Origin: Deltaproteobacteria bacterium
Lineage (GTDB): Bacteria > Desulfobacterota > Syntrophorhabdia > Syntrophorhabdales > Syntrophorhabdaceae
DNA: 36,453 bases
Direction of reading: 5' to 3'
Assembly (NCBI GenBank): GCA_029553295.1
Contig: JAKPCK010000045.1
Span: 1 to 36,453, forward strand
Shown: positions 17,816-28,037 of the stretch, in pieces
Numbering within the stretch: the stretch's first letter is position 1
Layout of the letters: each line of letters begins with the position of its first letter
Notes under the pieces: model-generated
Told to the model about the DNA's origin: nothing
What the model saw: the letters and a program-made list of their open reading frames with translations, nothing else
Database searches by the model: none
Program-made: the position numbers and the translations under genes

Positions 17816-18702
17816 ATAAAAAGGCTAAAAGAAAGGCCTTCTTCATCTGTCTCACCATATGCCTTTTATATATATCATTAGCAGCGAATATTACAGAGCG
17901 AATAAAAATGACAAGGGTATCGGAAGCAATAGGCAATACAAAGACAGGTATGTCTGTATCTTTACCGGTGGCACAGGTAAAAAAGCAACAAGAGATTGCG
18001 AAGGAATCAATAGATAACAAGATAAAAGTGCCTGAACCAGAGAAATCAGAGAACGCCCCTGTTATTAAAAGTGACGATGACCATATAGAACCCATGTTTT
18101 TCATATCTGTCCCTATTGTCTGCTATTCCATTAAAAAAAGGATAATAGACAGGGATACACTTATCCCATCCTCAAACAACACATGGAAAAAACCCATTCA
18201 GATTTTAGAAGACAGGGATATGGAGGGTCTAAAAAATCTATCGAGGTTGATAGGTAGAAAGGATATATCAGATTTTCTAAAGAGAGAGGGTATAGAGCAC
18301 AGGGATGATATAACAGCCGAGAGCCTCTTAACAGGCAGGGGTTATGTAATCAACAAGGCAAGGTTCAGCGCCATATATGAGATGCACGTGGGGGAAGGAT
18401 ATGATACACTCTTCCCCATAATATTCAACGGTATGGCTATAAAAAGAACTGATAAGGGTTTTGAGCTCGTCCGCTCAAAGACACCAATACCTGAGAACAA
18501 AAAAGAGATAAGGACAGAAAAAGAGTGGATAATGCCAGATTTGACCAATGCCTCCATGAGGAAGGCCATTGAGATGCTAAATATTAATACAAGGAAGATC
18601 AGGATAATAGGCATGGGTACTGTATATGACCAGTATCCAAAACCCCATGAGAGGATAAAGGGTGAGGCAGAGTGTATACTATACGGAAGGGTGAATAACT
18701 GA
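17812..18702 (+). CDS. TM + PASTA protein in the ftsI slot; no transpeptidase domain
   Basis: Between ftsL and murE one expects FtsI, about 550-650 aa. This gene encodes 296 aa: a TM helix (8-26), a polar linker rich in Lys, Glu and Ser (30-95), an unrecognised middle region (about 125-235, with SRLIGRKDISDFLKREGI and YEMHVGEGYD) and a C-terminal PASTA-like domain (about 240-294: MPDLTNASMRKAIEML ... YDQYPKP). The ordered SxxK, SxN and KTG motifs of penicillin-binding proteins are missing; a lone KTG near residue 44 is in the linker. PASTA domains bind wall fragments and occur at the end of some FtsI proteins. It may be a scaffold, a sensor, or a relic of FtsI. It abuts ftsL by ATGA overlap and murE by 3 nt. 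Confidence 0.7.
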   Translation: MNKKAKRKAFFICLTICLLYISLAANITERIKMTRVSEAIGNTKTGMSVSLPVAQVKKQQEIAKESIDNKIKVPEPEKSENAPVIKSDDDHIEPMFFISVPIVCYSIKKRIIDRDTLIPSSNNTWKKPIQILEDRDMEGLKNLSRLIGRKDISDFLKREGIEHRDDITAESLLTGRGYVINKARFSAIYEMHVGEGYDTLFPIIFNGMAIKRTDKGFELVRSKTPIPENKKEIRTEKEWIMPDLTNASMRKAIEMLNINTRKIRIIGMGTVYDQYPKPHERIKGEAECILYGRVNN

Positions 18703-18705
18703 ACC

Positions 18706-20157
18706 ATGAGGCTCTTAGACCTTATAAAGGACATACCAGTAGAAAGCATAGATGGTGAGATAACCCTGGATATCAAAGGCATTACAAAGGATTCAAGAAG
18801 GGTTGAGGAAGGCTATATGTTCTTTGCCACCTCTACCAGTGAATCATACATAAAAGATGCATTCAACAGGGGCGCAGTGGCTATTGTATCCCAAAAGAGA
18901 CATGGATATGGTTTTAAATGTCATATAGTAACGGGTCATATAGAGGCTGCACTGGGTATGGTGGCCTCAAGGTTTTATGGAGATCCTTCAGAAAAGATAC
19001 ATATAACTGGCATAACAGGGACGAACGGAAAGACAACGATAACCTATCTTATAGAATCTATACTAAATGCCGCAGGCATGGCCCCCGGGGTTATAGGGAC
19101 TATATCATACAGGTATAAAGGAAAGACCTTTAAGGCAGACAATACAACCCCAGGGGCGGAACAGCTTCAGGGGCTCCTTGCCGAGATGGTATCATCTGGT
19201 GTAAGCCATGTGATAATGGAGGTCTCATCCCATGCCCTTGACCAGAGGCGGGTGGAGGGGACACATTTCAATACAGCCATATTTACCAATCTGACCCACG
19301 ACCATCTTGACTATCACAGGGATTTGGTTCATTATAAGGAGGCCAAGAGACTGCTTTTTAATCATTACCTGATGAAGAGCAACAAGGGGAAGAGATATGC
19401 TATCCTCAATATGGATGACCCCAATGTGGATGACTTTGTCCCCAAACCCCCTGTAAAGACATTGTTTTACAGCCGTAACAGGCAGGTCGATGCATATCTC
19501 TCAGATTATAGAGAGGATATAAATGGCCTGAGCCTAAAGGTCACACTGGGAAGGGAGAGCCTTAATATTACATCGTCCCTTATAGGCGGTTTTAATGCAT
19601 CCAATATACTGGCAGCATGTCTTTTTGGCTATGGAGAAGGGATACCCATGGGGTATATCAAGGAGGGCATAGAGTCGTTAGAGTCTGTCCCGGGCAGGAT
19701 GGAGCGGGTAAAAAATAACAAGGGATACCCGGTATTTGTTGACTATGCCCATACCCCTGATGCCCTTGCTAAGGTTTTGGAGATGCTGAATACAATAAAA
19801 AAAGGCAGACTCATAACTGTTTTCGGTTGCGGAGGCAACAGGGATACTGCCAAGAGGCCGATTATGGGTGATATTGCATCCCGGCTCTCAGACTTCACCA
19901 TTATAACATCAGATAACCCAAGGAATGAAGACCCTAAAAAGATCATAGATGATATTATAAGGGGTGTTCACGGCAATTCATACAGGGTTATAGAAAACAG
20001 GAGGGATGCCATATCTGAGGCTATAAGGATGCTAAAAAAAGATGACTGCCTCCTTATTGCCGGTAAGGGGCATGAGGATTATCAGATTATAGGAGACAGT
20101 GTTTATCATTTCAGCGACAAAGAGGTGGCAGAGGAGTTTTTAAATGTGGCTACTTGA
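18706..20157 (+). CDS. murE: UDP-MurNAc-L-Ala-D-Glu:meso-diaminopimelate ligase MurE
   Basis: Adds the third stem-peptide residue in the cytoplasm, using ATP. At 483 aa it has the P-loop TGITGTNGKTT (101-111), ligase motifs MEVSSHALDQRRVEG and TNLTHDHLDYH, GRMERV, VDYAHTPDAL and GCGGNRDTAKRP. DNPR at 403-406 is the signature for meso-diaminopimelate rather than lysine, so the wall is mDAP type. Three nt separate it from the preceding gene, and it overlaps murF by 14 nt. Confidence 0.97.
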   Translation: MRLLDLIKDIPVESIDGEITLDIKGITKDSRRVEEGYMFFATSTSESYIKDAFNRGAVAIVSQKRHGYGFKCHIVTGHIEAALGMVASRFYGDPSEKIHITGITGTNGKTTITYLIESILNAAGMAPGVIGTISYRYKGKTFKADNTTPGAEQLQGLLAEMVSSGVSHVIMEVSSHALDQRRVEGTHFNTAIFTNLTHDHLDYHRDLVHYKEAKRLLFNHYLMKSNKGKRYAILNMDDPNVDDFVPKPPVKTLFYSRNRQVDAYLSDYREDINGLSLKVTLGRESLNITSSLIGGFNASNILAACLFGYGEGIPMGYIKEGIESLESVPGRMERVKNNKGYPVFVDYAHTPDALAKVLEMLNTIKKGRLITVFGCGGNRDTAKRPIMGDIASRLSDFTIITSDNPRNEDPKKIIDDIIRGVHGNSYRVIENRRDAISEAIRMLKKDDCLLIAGKGHEDYQIIGDSVYHFSDKEVAEEFLNVAT

Positions 20158-21502
20158 TGAGGTTTTAGAGGCGGTGAAGGGTGAACCCCTTGTTGTAAAC
20201 AGGACATCCTTTACCGATATATCCACTGATACAAGGTCTATAGATAAAGGGGAACTCTTTATACCCCTTAAGGGCAAAAACTACGATGGCCATAGCTTTA
20301 TCCCACAGGCCCTTGAGTTATCCGGCGGTGGTTGTCTCTGCGAGAGAAACCAAGCTGGTATGGTAGCTGATGTGAGAGAGACTGTTATACTGGTAGATGA
20401 TACATTAAAGGCCCTTGCCAACCTTGCAACATATAAGAGAAAAAGGACAAAGGGACAGTTCATTGCCATAACCGGTAGCAATGGCAAGACAACCACTAAA
20501 GAGATACTTGTGGCCATGATAAAAAAGACATTTTCTGTGCATTACAATGAAAAGAATTACAACAACATAATAGGTGTATCTAGGAGTATCCTCTCTATAA
20601 ATGGGGACCATGATTTCTATGTCTTTGAGGTGGGGACAAATAGTCGCGGGGAGATAAGGACGCTTGCAGCTATTTTAGAGCCGGAGATATCCATCATTAC
20701 CAATATAAATCCATCTCACCTTGAAGGCCTTATGGATTTAAAGGGTGTCCTCGAGGAAAAGCTCGACCTTTTCTACGGGACAAAAAAAGGTGGTTCTGTA
20801 TTTATCAATGTGGATGACCCATATATAATCTCCTCATATATAGATGAAAACCACATAAAATGCGAATATGCCATAGACAGGGATGCCTTATACAGGCTTA
20901 TCATAGATGAAGACCTGGGATGGGAGGGTTTTGGTTTAACCTTGATTTTTCCCAAGGTGAACTTTAAGGCAAGGACAAGGCTTTTAGGTAAACACAATCT
21001 CTATAATATACTTGCCGCAGCATCCATTGCCGACAGGATTGGGATAGGCAGGTCTTCCATAAAGGAGACAATAGAGGAGTTTGACTACTATGATAAGCGA
21101 TTCAGGCCTGTCAAGTCCAAAAGAGGCTACCTTGTTGTGGACGATACATACAATGCAAACCCCTCTTCTATGGAATGGGCTATAAAGACTGTTGCAGGGC
21201 TTCCATGCAGGGGTAACAGGATTGCCATAATCGGGGATATGAAGGAACTCGGGGAAATGACTGAGTTCTATCACAGGGAACTGGGCAGGTTATTAAGACA
21301 GAGCAACATCAAAAAGACCTTCCTTATCGGTGAATCAGTTGCCTATACCTTCGAAGAGATAGGGGATGAAAGGGCAGAGTTATTTAAAGATAGGAAATTG
21401 CTTATTGAATCTGCTGCAAGGGTCATAAGGATGGATGATGTAGTCCTTGTTAAGGGTTCAAGGGCAGCAAGGATGGAAGAGATAGTGGAGGCATTGACCT
21501 GA
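20144..21502 (+). CDS. murF: UDP-MurNAc-tripeptide D-Ala-D-Ala ligase MurF
   Basis: Adds the D-Ala-D-Ala dipeptide to finish the UDP-MurNAc pentapeptide. At 452 aa it has the N-terminal substrate domain ([18 protein letters not shown]), P-loop [12 protein letters not shown] (109-120), [19 protein letters not shown] and the C-terminal [17 protein letters not shown] and [11 protein letters not shown]. The 14-nt overlap with murE and 1-nt overlap with mraY show tight coupling. Confidence 0.96.
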   Translation: MWLLDEVLEAVKGEPLVVNRTSFTDISTDTRSIDKGELFIPLKGKNYDGHSFIPQALELSGGGCLCERNQAGMVADVRETVILVDDTLKALANLATYKRKRTKGQFIAITGSNGKTTTKEILVAMIKKTFSVHYNEKNYNNIIGVSRSILSINGDHDFYVFEVGTNSRGEIRTLAAILEPEISIITNINPSHLEGLMDLKGVLEEKLDLFYGTKKGGSVFINVDDPYIISSYIDENHIKCEYAIDRDALYRLIIDEDLGWEGFGLTLIFPKVNFKARTRLLGKHNLYNILAAASIADRIGIGRSSIKETIEEFDYYDKRFRPVKSKRGYLVVDDTYNANPSSMEWAIKTVAGLPCRGNRIAIIGDMKELGEMTEFYHRELGRLLRQSNIKKTFLIGESVAYTFEEIGDERAELFKDRKLLIESAARVIRMDDVVLVKGSRAARMEEIVEALT

Positions 21503-22578
21503 TGTTGTATCATATACTTTTTCCATTGCATGAAAAGTTTTCTTTATTCAATGTATTCAGGTATATCACCTTCAGGACTGTCCTGGCCATCTTAACTGCA
21601 CTCATCATCAGTTTTATTCTCACACCGTATATAATAAGAAAGTTCCATGAATGGAAGGTCAGAAGCGACAAGAGGGAGGATGTCCCGGACAGGCATATAA
21701 CAAAGCAGGGCACGCCCACCATGGGCGGGTTTGTTATCCTAATCTCCACCATTATACCCACGCTTTTGTGGTCCGATTTGACAAACTATTATATCTGGCT
21801 TGTTACATTTACGCTTTTGTCCTTTGGCGGTGTAGGTTTTGCCGATGACTTAAAGAAACTTAGGGGTAAAAATGGCAAGGGTATATCTGGTAAGACCAAG
21901 ATGTCCCTCCAGATATTTTTTTCAGTTATAATAAGCGTCCTTCTATATCTCAGGCCTGGTTTTATAACAGAGCTTACTGTCCCGTTTTTTAAGAATATTA
22001 CACCTCACCTAGGCATATTCTACATCTTCCTCTCCATATTCATAATAGTAGGGACTTCCAATGCTGTCAACCTCACAGACGGCCTTGACGGACTTGCCAT
22101 AGGCCCAGTGATTACCGTATGCGGTACATTTATGCTCTTTTCCTATCTTGCTGGAAATATCAAATTCGCCCAGTACCTTCAGATATTCTATGTAAAAGGT
22201 GCAGGGGAGCTTGCCATACTCTGCGGGGCTATGCTCGGTGCTGGTATAGGTTTTCTATGGTATAATGCATACCCTGCTGAACTTTTCATGGGGGATACAG
22301 GCTCTTTATCCCTGGGTGCAACCCTTGCCACCATAGCAGTAATAATAAAGCAGGAGATACTGCTCTTGATAGTAGGCGGTATATTTGTCCTGGAGACAGC
22401 ATCTGTTATAATACAGGTCCTGTCATTCAAATGGAGGGGCAAGAGGGTCTTCAGGATGGCACCCATACACCATCATTATGAACTAAAGGGCTGGAACGAG
22501 GAGAAGATAGTGGTGAGGTTCTGGATTGTCTCGATTATTTTAGCGCTATTGGCCTTAAGTACCCTTAAACTGAGGTGA
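21502..22578 (+). CDS. mraY: Phospho-N-acetylmuramoyl-pentapeptide transferase MraY
   Basis: The membrane enzyme that moves phospho-MurNAc-pentapeptide to undecaprenyl phosphate to give lipid I. At 358 aa with about 10 TM helices, it has [50 protein letters not shown] and the His-rich loop [11 protein letters not shown]. The ATG shares its A with the murF stop (TGATG). murD follows after 8 nt. Confidence 0.97.
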   Translation: MLYHILFPLHEKFSLFNVFRYITFRTVLAILTALIISFILTPYIIRKFHEWKVRSDKREDVPDRHITKQGTPTMGGFVILISTIIPTLLWSDLTNYYIWLVTFTLLSFGGVGFADDLKKLRGKNGKGISGKTKMSLQIFFSVIISVLLYLRPGFITELTVPFFKNITPHLGIFYIFLSIFIIVGTSNAVNLTDGLDGLAIGPVITVCGTFMLFSYLAGNIKFAQYLQIFYVKGAGELAILCGAMLGAGIGFLWYNAYPAELFMGDTGSLSLGATLATIAVIIKQEILLLIVGGIFVLETASVIIQVLSFKWRGKRVFRMAPIHHHYELKGWNEEKIVVRFWIVSIILALLALSTLKLR

Positions 22579-22586
22579 CTTTATAG

Positions 22587-23912
22587 ATGGAGATACCTGA
22601 TAGGATACTCATAGTCGGGCTTGGTAAGACAGGGGTTTCGGTGGCGAGATTTCTGGGTGGGCAGGGCAAGGCCATCACCGTAACAGATACTAAAACTGAG
22701 GCAGAGCTCTCCCATGCCATAGCTGAACTAAAAGGTGTGGAATTTAAAGGCAGATTCGGCGGTCACAATATGGATGACTTCATAAACCAAGACATGATAG
22801 TTGTGAGCCCGGGTGTGGATATAGAGATGCCATACATAAAAGAGGCTGTAAAAAGGGGTATCAGGGTAATAGGGGAGATAGAACTTGCCTCAGCATTTGT
22901 GGACAGCCCCATTATAGCCATTACAGGGACAAACGGCAAGACTACTGTTACATCCCTTATGGGAGAGATCTTCCAGGCTGCCTTCGAATACGTCTTTGTG
23001 GGAGGCAATATAGGCAATCCCCTTGTAAATTATGTCATGGATGATAAAAAAGCCGATTATGTCATACTCGAGATAAGTAGCTTTCAGCTTGAGACAATTC
23101 ATAGATTCCACCCCCATATATCCGTCCTCCTTAATATCACAGAAGACCATCTGGACAGGTACAGAAGTTTCGATGAATACAGGGATGCCAAGCTCAGGAT
23201 ATTTGAAAATCAATCCGGAGATGATTTTGCCATCCTGAATAAGAATATAGAGCTAAATAGACCCATCAAGGCAAAAAAACTATATTTCTCTGCATACGAT
23301 GTTGTAGAAGAGGGTGCATATTACAGGGACAATAAGATGTATATAAGGTTTAATGGCAAGGAATATACCTACAGAAGAGATATAAGCCCCCTTCCAGGGA
23401 CACACAATACAGAGAATCTCCTCGTTGTACTTCTTGCTGCTCATATAGCCGGGATAGAAAGAGGTGTCATAGAAGAGGTGCTCAAGGGTTTCATGGGCCT
23501 CCCCCATAGGGTTGAATATGTAAGGGAGATAAACGGGGTGAGATTTATCAATGACTCCAAGGCAACAAATGTAGATGCCACAAAGAGGGCATTACAGGGT
23601 ATAAATGACAATATCGTGCTTATAGCCGGTGGAAAGGATAAAGGCGGTAGTTACAGGGTTATGATGGATGAGTTAAAAAAGGTAAAGGCACTCATTCTTA
23701 TTGGAGAGGCAAGAAAGAGGATTATTGGAGAACTTGCCGGGCATGTGGTCATATATGAGGCAGCGGATCTGGATGATGCTGTGAAAAGAGCAATGGATGT
23801 GGCAAAAAAAGGAGATACTGTGCTTTTTTCCCCTATGTGCAGTAGCTTTGATATGTTCAGGGATTATAAGGAGAGGGGAGAGATATTCAAGAAGATCGTG
23901 TGGGCTATATGA
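22587..23912 (+). CDS. murD: UDP-MurNAc-L-Ala:D-Glu ligase MurD
   Basis: Adds D-glutamate to UDP-MurNAc-L-Ala. At 441 aa it has a Rossmann-like start (RILIVGLGKTGVSVARFL), SPGVD, the P-loop ITGTNGKTT (112-120), ILEISSFQLET, NITEDHLDRY, FINDSKATNVDAT and FSPMCSSFDMFRDYKERG at the end, all standard for MurD. Its stop overlaps the next start as ATGA. Confidence 0.97.
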   Translation: MEIPDRILIVGLGKTGVSVARFLGGQGKAITVTDTKTEAELSHAIAELKGVEFKGRFGGHNMDDFINQDMIVVSPGVDIEMPYIKEAVKRGIRVIGEIELASAFVDSPIIAITGTNGKTTVTSLMGEIFQAAFEYVFVGGNIGNPLVNYVMDDKKADYVILEISSFQLETIHRFHPHISVLLNITEDHLDRYRSFDEYRDAKLRIFENQSGDDFAILNKNIELNRPIKAKKLYFSAYDVVEEGAYYRDNKMYIRFNGKEYTYRRDISPLPGTHNTENLLVVLLAAHIAGIERGVIEEVLKGFMGLPHRVEYVREINGVRFINDSKATNVDATKRALQGINDNIVLIAGGKDKGGSYRVMMDELKKVKALILIGEARKRIIGELAGHVVIYEAADLDDAVKRAMDVAKKGDTVLFSPMCSSFDMFRDYKERGEIFKKIVWAI

Positions 23913-24697
23913 AAAAGGCTGCTATCTTACTCCTCACATCCCTACTCTTATACGGTATGGTCAGGGAGTTGAACTCTATAAAGATTGCCTTGATATGTGT
24001 TGGTCTGATAGGGTCATACATTGTCTGTCGTATACCCGGTAGATACATAATGTCCATGAAATACCCCTTGATTGTCATACAACTTGCCATAACAGCCCTA
24101 TTCCTTGTATTTCCCCATCTGTCCATCAAGGAGCATGGTGATTTCTTTGTTGCCTTTATGGCCATCTACAGCATTATGTTTTATCTCATCTCCATTAAAG
24201 AGGGTCAAAAGGGGCTCTTTAAAGAGGTGGTTGCCATATCAATCCTTTATTTTTCTGCATTTTTTAATCTCCTCATGGTAGGCAAGCCTGTGCTTATCAT
24301 CTCCATTGCCCTGCCCGTGATGCTCTATCTATTCATAATAGGGCACAACAAGGTTATCCTTTTTATCCTGGGATATACGCTCTTTATTGTTTTGGCTCTT
24401 ATAATGAGAAAGGTGTCCATAATCGGTGCAGGTATAAACTTCAGTAGTGATTTGCATAGATACATACTCCTTTTATCGCCCCTTTTTCTTTTGATATGGA
24501 GTTTTATCGGCCTTGTGAAAAAGACAGATTTTTTAAAGATAATCTCTTTTTTGGGCCTGATGTGTATCTCCATAGATATACTTATGGTGGTGGGCCTAAG
24601 GCTCTCCTGCGGCATAGTATATCAGCCTCTGGCAGCTATCCTGATTGTAGCCCCCATTGCCGGTATGATGATGAAGGCAGAGAAGGGAGGCTTATGA
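23909..24697 (+). CDS. About 10-TM membrane protein in the ftsW slot; not recognisably SEDS
   Basis: FtsW normally lies between murD and murG. This 262-aa protein (ATG 23909 overlapping the murD stop; a GTG at 23900 is possible) has 9-10 hydrophobic helices, the first at about 2-17 and the last near the C-terminus, joined by short loops. That helix number equals SEDS proteins, but FtsW is about 360-400 aa with a long periplasmic loop and conserved catalytic Asp. I find no SEDS motifs such as GGLFG, HTDFI or GEELG. It could be a shrunken, very divergent SEDS member, a lipid II handling protein, or something new. It also overlaps murG as ATGA, so it is locked into the operon. Confidence 0.7.
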   Translation: MKKAAILLLTSLLLYGMVRELNSIKIALICVGLIGSYIVCRIPGRYIMSMKYPLIVIQLAITALFLVFPHLSIKEHGDFFVAFMAIYSIMFYLISIKEGQKGLFKEVVAISILYFSAFFNLLMVGKPVLIISIALPVMLYLFIIGHNKVILFILGYTLFIVLALIMRKVSIIGAGINFSSDLHRYILLLSPLFLLIWSFIGLVKKTDFLKIISFLGLMCISIDILMVVGLRLSCGIVYQPLAAILIVAPIAGMMMKAEKGGL

Positions 24698-25764
24698 AGC
24701 TTTTTATTGCAGCAGGTGGAACAGGTGGCCATGTATTTCCTGGTATATCAGTGGCAGACAGGTTTACTGCCATGTCCCCTGACAATGAGGTGGTCTTCAT
24801 AGGGACAAAGACCGGTCTTGAGTCAAGGGCTGTGCCTCAGGCAGGATACAGGCTCTTGTGTGTAGATGCCCGTCAGTTTTCAGGCAGGAATCTGGCATAT
24901 AAACTGGTAACGGTAGCCAGCCTTGTAAAGGGTATCCATACCTGTTTGAGCTACATTAAAAAAGAAGACCCCCAGGCCATACTGGGCATGGGCGGGTTTG
25001 CATCCGTGCCCATGGTTATAGCAGGTTTTATACATGGGACCCCCATCTTTCTCCACGAACAGAATGTCCAGCCCGGTCTTGCCAACAGGATACTTGCCAA
25101 GTATGCAAGGACCATATTTATAAGCTTTGAGGATACAAGGCACTATCTCGGTAGTTCAAGGGTCATGCTTACCGGGAACCCCATAAGGGAATCTGTAAAG
25201 AAAAGGGATGTGGGATTGGGAGAGGGTGATTTCGGTATATTTGTATTTGGAGGAAGCAGGGGTGCAAGAAGCATAAATCAATCAGTGGTGGATATGCTGA
25301 ATTATTTAAATGAATACAGGGACAGGGTTATTGTATTCCATCAGACAGGGACAGAGGACTACGAAGGCGTGAAGGATATATACGATAGTTCGCAGATAAG
25401 GCACGAGGTCTTTGCATTTACAGACAACATGGCCCATTATTACAAGAACTCCCACGTTGTCATAGCAAGGGCAGGGGCAAGCACAATCTTTGAGCTTGCA
25501 TACTTCAAGAGGCCTGCTATCCTCATACCCTATCCTTATTCAGCAGGACAGCATCAGTGGAAGAATGCCCTTCAGGTGGAGAGGGCAGGTGGTGGTTATA
25601 TAATAGAGAATAGTGAGGCAAGCGGGGAGAGGCTTTTTTATGTCATCAAGAGGCTTATTGATGAACCGGAGCTATTGAAGAAGATGGGTGAAAATATAGG
25701 CAGGCTATATATAGAGGATGCAGAGGGACTTATCATAAAGGGGATAATAGATGGTATTTCATAA
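24694..25764 (+). CDS. murG: Lipid II synthase MurG
   Basis: A GT-B glycosyltransferase on the inner membrane face that adds GlcNAc to lipid I. At 356 aa it has GGTGGHVFPGI (8-18), GMGGFASVPMVIAG, HEQNVQPGLANR, FGGSRGARSIN and SHVVIARAGASTIFELA, then PYPYSAGQHQWKNA. The frame is open back to 24496, but ATG 24694 behind GGGAGG gives the family start and overlaps the preceding stop (ATGA). murC overlaps its end by 14 nt. Confidence 0.96.
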   Translation: MKLFIAAGGTGGHVFPGISVADRFTAMSPDNEVVFIGTKTGLESRAVPQAGYRLLCVDARQFSGRNLAYKLVTVASLVKGIHTCLSYIKKEDPQAILGMGGFASVPMVIAGFIHGTPIFLHEQNVQPGLANRILAKYARTIFISFEDTRHYLGSSRVMLTGNPIRESVKKRDVGLGEGDFGIFVFGGSRGARSINQSVVDMLNYLNEYRDRVIVFHQTGTEDYEGVKDIYDSSQIRHEVFAFTDNMAHYYKNSHVVIARAGASTIFELAYFKRPAILIPYPYSAGQHQWKNALQVERAGGGYIIENSEASGERLFYVIKRLIDEPELLKKMGENIGRLYIEDAEGLIIKGIIDGIS

Positions 25765-27127
25765 TATAGAGAAGGTGCATTTTGTAGGTATCGGTGGGAT
25801 AGGTATGAGCGGGATTGCAGAGGTATTGCTGAATCTCGGCTTTACCATCACAGGCTCAGATATAAGGAAGAACGAAACCACCGAGAGGCTTGAAAGGCTC
25901 GGGGCAAAGGTCTTTTACGGACATAGGGAGGAGAATGTCCTCGATGCCGATGTGGTGGTTATATCCTCTGCTGTGAGGTTCGACAATCCAGAGGTACAGA
26001 AGGCAAAAGAACTCTTTATCCCTGTTATCCAGAGGGCAGAGATGCTGGCAGAGCTCATGAGGATGAAATACAGCATTGCCGTTGCAGGGGCCCACGGCAA
26101 GACAACAACCACATCCCTTGTATCCACCATCCTTGCCCACGCAGGTTTGGACCCCACATGCGTAATAGGGGGCAAGCTCAACAGCTTTGGCAGCAATGCA
26201 AAGCTCGGGGGGAGCAAATACCTTGTTGCCGAGGCAGATGAGAGCGATGGGACGTTTCTCATTCTTTTTCCCACCATTGCCGTGGTTACCAATATTGACA
26301 TGGAACACCTCGATTTCTATAAGGATCTAAACGAGATAAAGTCTGCATTCCTCACCTTTTTGAACAAGGTGCCTTTTTATGGGATGGATATTATATGTAT
26401 AGACAACCCCAATCTCCAGAGCCTCATACCCAATCTCAAGAGGAGATATATAACATACGGCCTGTCAAAACAGGCAGATATAAGGGCGGTGGATATTAGA
26501 ACAGAGGGTTTCAAGACAGGTTTCCGGGTTATATACAGAGACAGGGAGCTTGGAGAGGTGGTTATGGGGCTCCCTGGTATCCATAATGTAGTAAACGGGC
26601 TTGCTGCCTGTGCAGTGGGTATGGAGCTTGATATACCCTTTCCCACTATAGCCGATGCCTTCCGGTCATTCTCAGGGATACAGAGGAGGCTGGAGATAAA
26701 GTGGGACGGAAGGATAAAGCTTATTGATGATTATGGACATCACCCTACAGAGATAAAGGCAACCCTTTCATCTTTAAGGGATATGTGGAAGGGCAGGATT
26801 ATAGTGGCATTCCAGCCCCACAGATATACGAGGACAAAGGCACTCATGGATGAGTTCGTTACATCCTTTAATGAGGCAGATATCCTTATAATAACCGAGA
26901 TATACCCTGCCTCAGAGGAGCCCATAGAGGGTGTATCAGGGGCAGCCCTTGCAGAAAGGATAAAGGCAAGCGGGCACAAGAATGTGCTTTTCTGTCCCAC
27001 GAAAGAGGATGCAGCAGAGAAGATAATAGAGATGGCAGCCCCGGGCGATGCTGTTGTTATGCTGGGTGCAGGGGATATAAACAAGATATGCGATACATTG
27101 AAGGATAGATGGACTGGACTGGAATAA
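25751..27127 (+). CDS. murC: UDP-MurNAc:L-alanine ligase MurC
   Basis: Adds the first amino acid, L-Ala, to UDP-MurNAc. At 458 aa it has KVHFVGIGGIGMSGIAE (8-24), the P-loop AGAHGKTTTT (112-121), VAEADESDGTF, TNIDMEHLDFY, DDYGHHPTEIKAT (a MurC mark) and FQPHRYTRTK. It overlaps murG by 14 nt and murB by 19 nt. Confidence 0.97.
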   Translation: MVFHNIEKVHFVGIGGIGMSGIAEVLLNLGFTITGSDIRKNETTERLERLGAKVFYGHREENVLDADVVVISSAVRFDNPEVQKAKELFIPVIQRAEMLAELMRMKYSIAVAGAHGKTTTTSLVSTILAHAGLDPTCVIGGKLNSFGSNAKLGGSKYLVAEADESDGTFLILFPTIAVVTNIDMEHLDFYKDLNEIKSAFLTFLNKVPFYGMDIICIDNPNLQSLIPNLKRRYITYGLSKQADIRAVDIRTEGFKTGFRVIYRDRELGEVVMGLPGIHNVVNGLAACAVGMELDIPFPTIADAFRSFSGIQRRLEIKWDGRIKLIDDYGHHPTEIKATLSSLRDMWKGRIIVAFQPHRYTRTKALMDEFVTSFNEADILIITEIYPASEEPIEGVSGAALAERIKASGHKNVLFCPTKEDAAEKIIEMAAPGDAVVMLGAGDINKICDTLKDRWTGLE

Positions 27128-28032
27128 AGGGGGCAGTCCTCAGGGATGTGCCCATGAAGAGGTATACCTCTATGAAGGTGGGTGGTAGCGTAAGATACAT
27201 GGTATACCCTATAGATGAAGAAGACCTGTTGGGTGTAGTTACGAGGCTCAGTGAGAATGGGATAAGCTACAGGTTTCTCGGAAACGGCACAAACGTAATC
27301 GTCAATGATTCAGGTCTTGAGGAGGCGGTTATAAGGGTCATAAGGATTAATATATTGAGGCACAGATATCATGGCGATAGCTGCACTGTAACAGTCTCCG
27401 GGGGTATGTCCCTCAAGAGGTTTATAACAGATTGTGCCAGAAGGGGTCTGTCTGGTCTTGAAAAACTATACTGGATACCAGGGACAGTAGGCGGTGGTAT
27501 CAAGATGAATGCAGGGAGCTTTGGCTCATCCATATCAGACCATCTCTTAGATGTGGTTGTATTCAACAGGGACAGTGGTTTTAAAACTATTGCAAAAGAT
27601 GACATGTCCTTTGGTTATAGAAGGTCATCTGTGAGGAGGAATGACTGTGTCTTTATGGCCAGGTTCAATCTCCACAAGAGAGATAAAGGGGCAATACTTG
27701 AGGACATGGATTATGTATACAGGGAGAGAAAGACCCACCACCCCATGGAGTTTCCATCTTCAGGCTCTGTTTTTAAATCCGTAGGCGGTGAGCCTGCATG
27801 GAGGTTTATAGAAAAGGCAGGGCTTAAAGGGATGAGGATAGGTAATGCGTGTGTATCAGAAAAACACGCAAATTTTATAATAAACCTTGGTGGCGCAACA
27901 GCCAGGGATATAAAAAGGCTTATTCACAGGATTAAAGGCGAGGTCTTTGAGAGATTTGGTGTTTTATTGGAAGAAGAGGTAGAGTTCTGGGGTTTTGATG
28001 ATAAGGCTACAGAAAATCAGAGGCAGGTATAA
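27109..28032 (+). CDS. murB: UDP-N-acetylenolpyruvoylglucosamine reductase MurB
   Basis: An FAD enzyme that reduces enolpyruvyl-UDP-GlcNAc to UDP-MurNAc with NADPH. At 307 aa it has YTSMKVGGSVRYMV, RFLGNGTNVIVNDSG (FAD site), PGTVGGGIKMNAGSFG, FGYRRSSVR, PSSGSVFKS (the proton-donor Ser) and SEKHANFIIN near the C-terminus. GlmU and MurA, which feed it, are not in the window. It starts inside the end of murC. Confidence 0.95.
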   Translation: MDWTGIKGAVLRDVPMKRYTSMKVGGSVRYMVYPIDEEDLLGVVTRLSENGISYRFLGNGTNVIVNDSGLEEAVIRVIRINILRHRYHGDSCTVTVSGGMSLKRFITDCARRGLSGLEKLYWIPGTVGGGIKMNAGSFGSSISDHLLDVVVFNRDSGFKTIAKDDMSFGYRRSSVRRNDCVFMARFNLHKRDKGAILEDMDYVYRERKTHHPMEFPSSGSVFKSVGGEPAWRFIEKAGLKGMRIGNACVSEKHANFIINLGGATARDIKRLIHRIKGEVFERFGVLLEEEVEFWGFDDKATENQRQV

Positions 28033-28037
28033 GGATT

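Noticed and set aside
17935-17950. KTG triad as evidence for a penicillin-binding protein
   Set aside because: The KTG lies in the linker just after the TM helix, with no SxxK or SxN before it in the right order.
24496-24693. 66-codon N-terminal extension of MurG
   Set aside because: The family starts at the Gly-rich loop a few residues from ATG 24694, which has GGGAGG and the ATGA overlap. The extension is the upstream membrane gene read in another frame.
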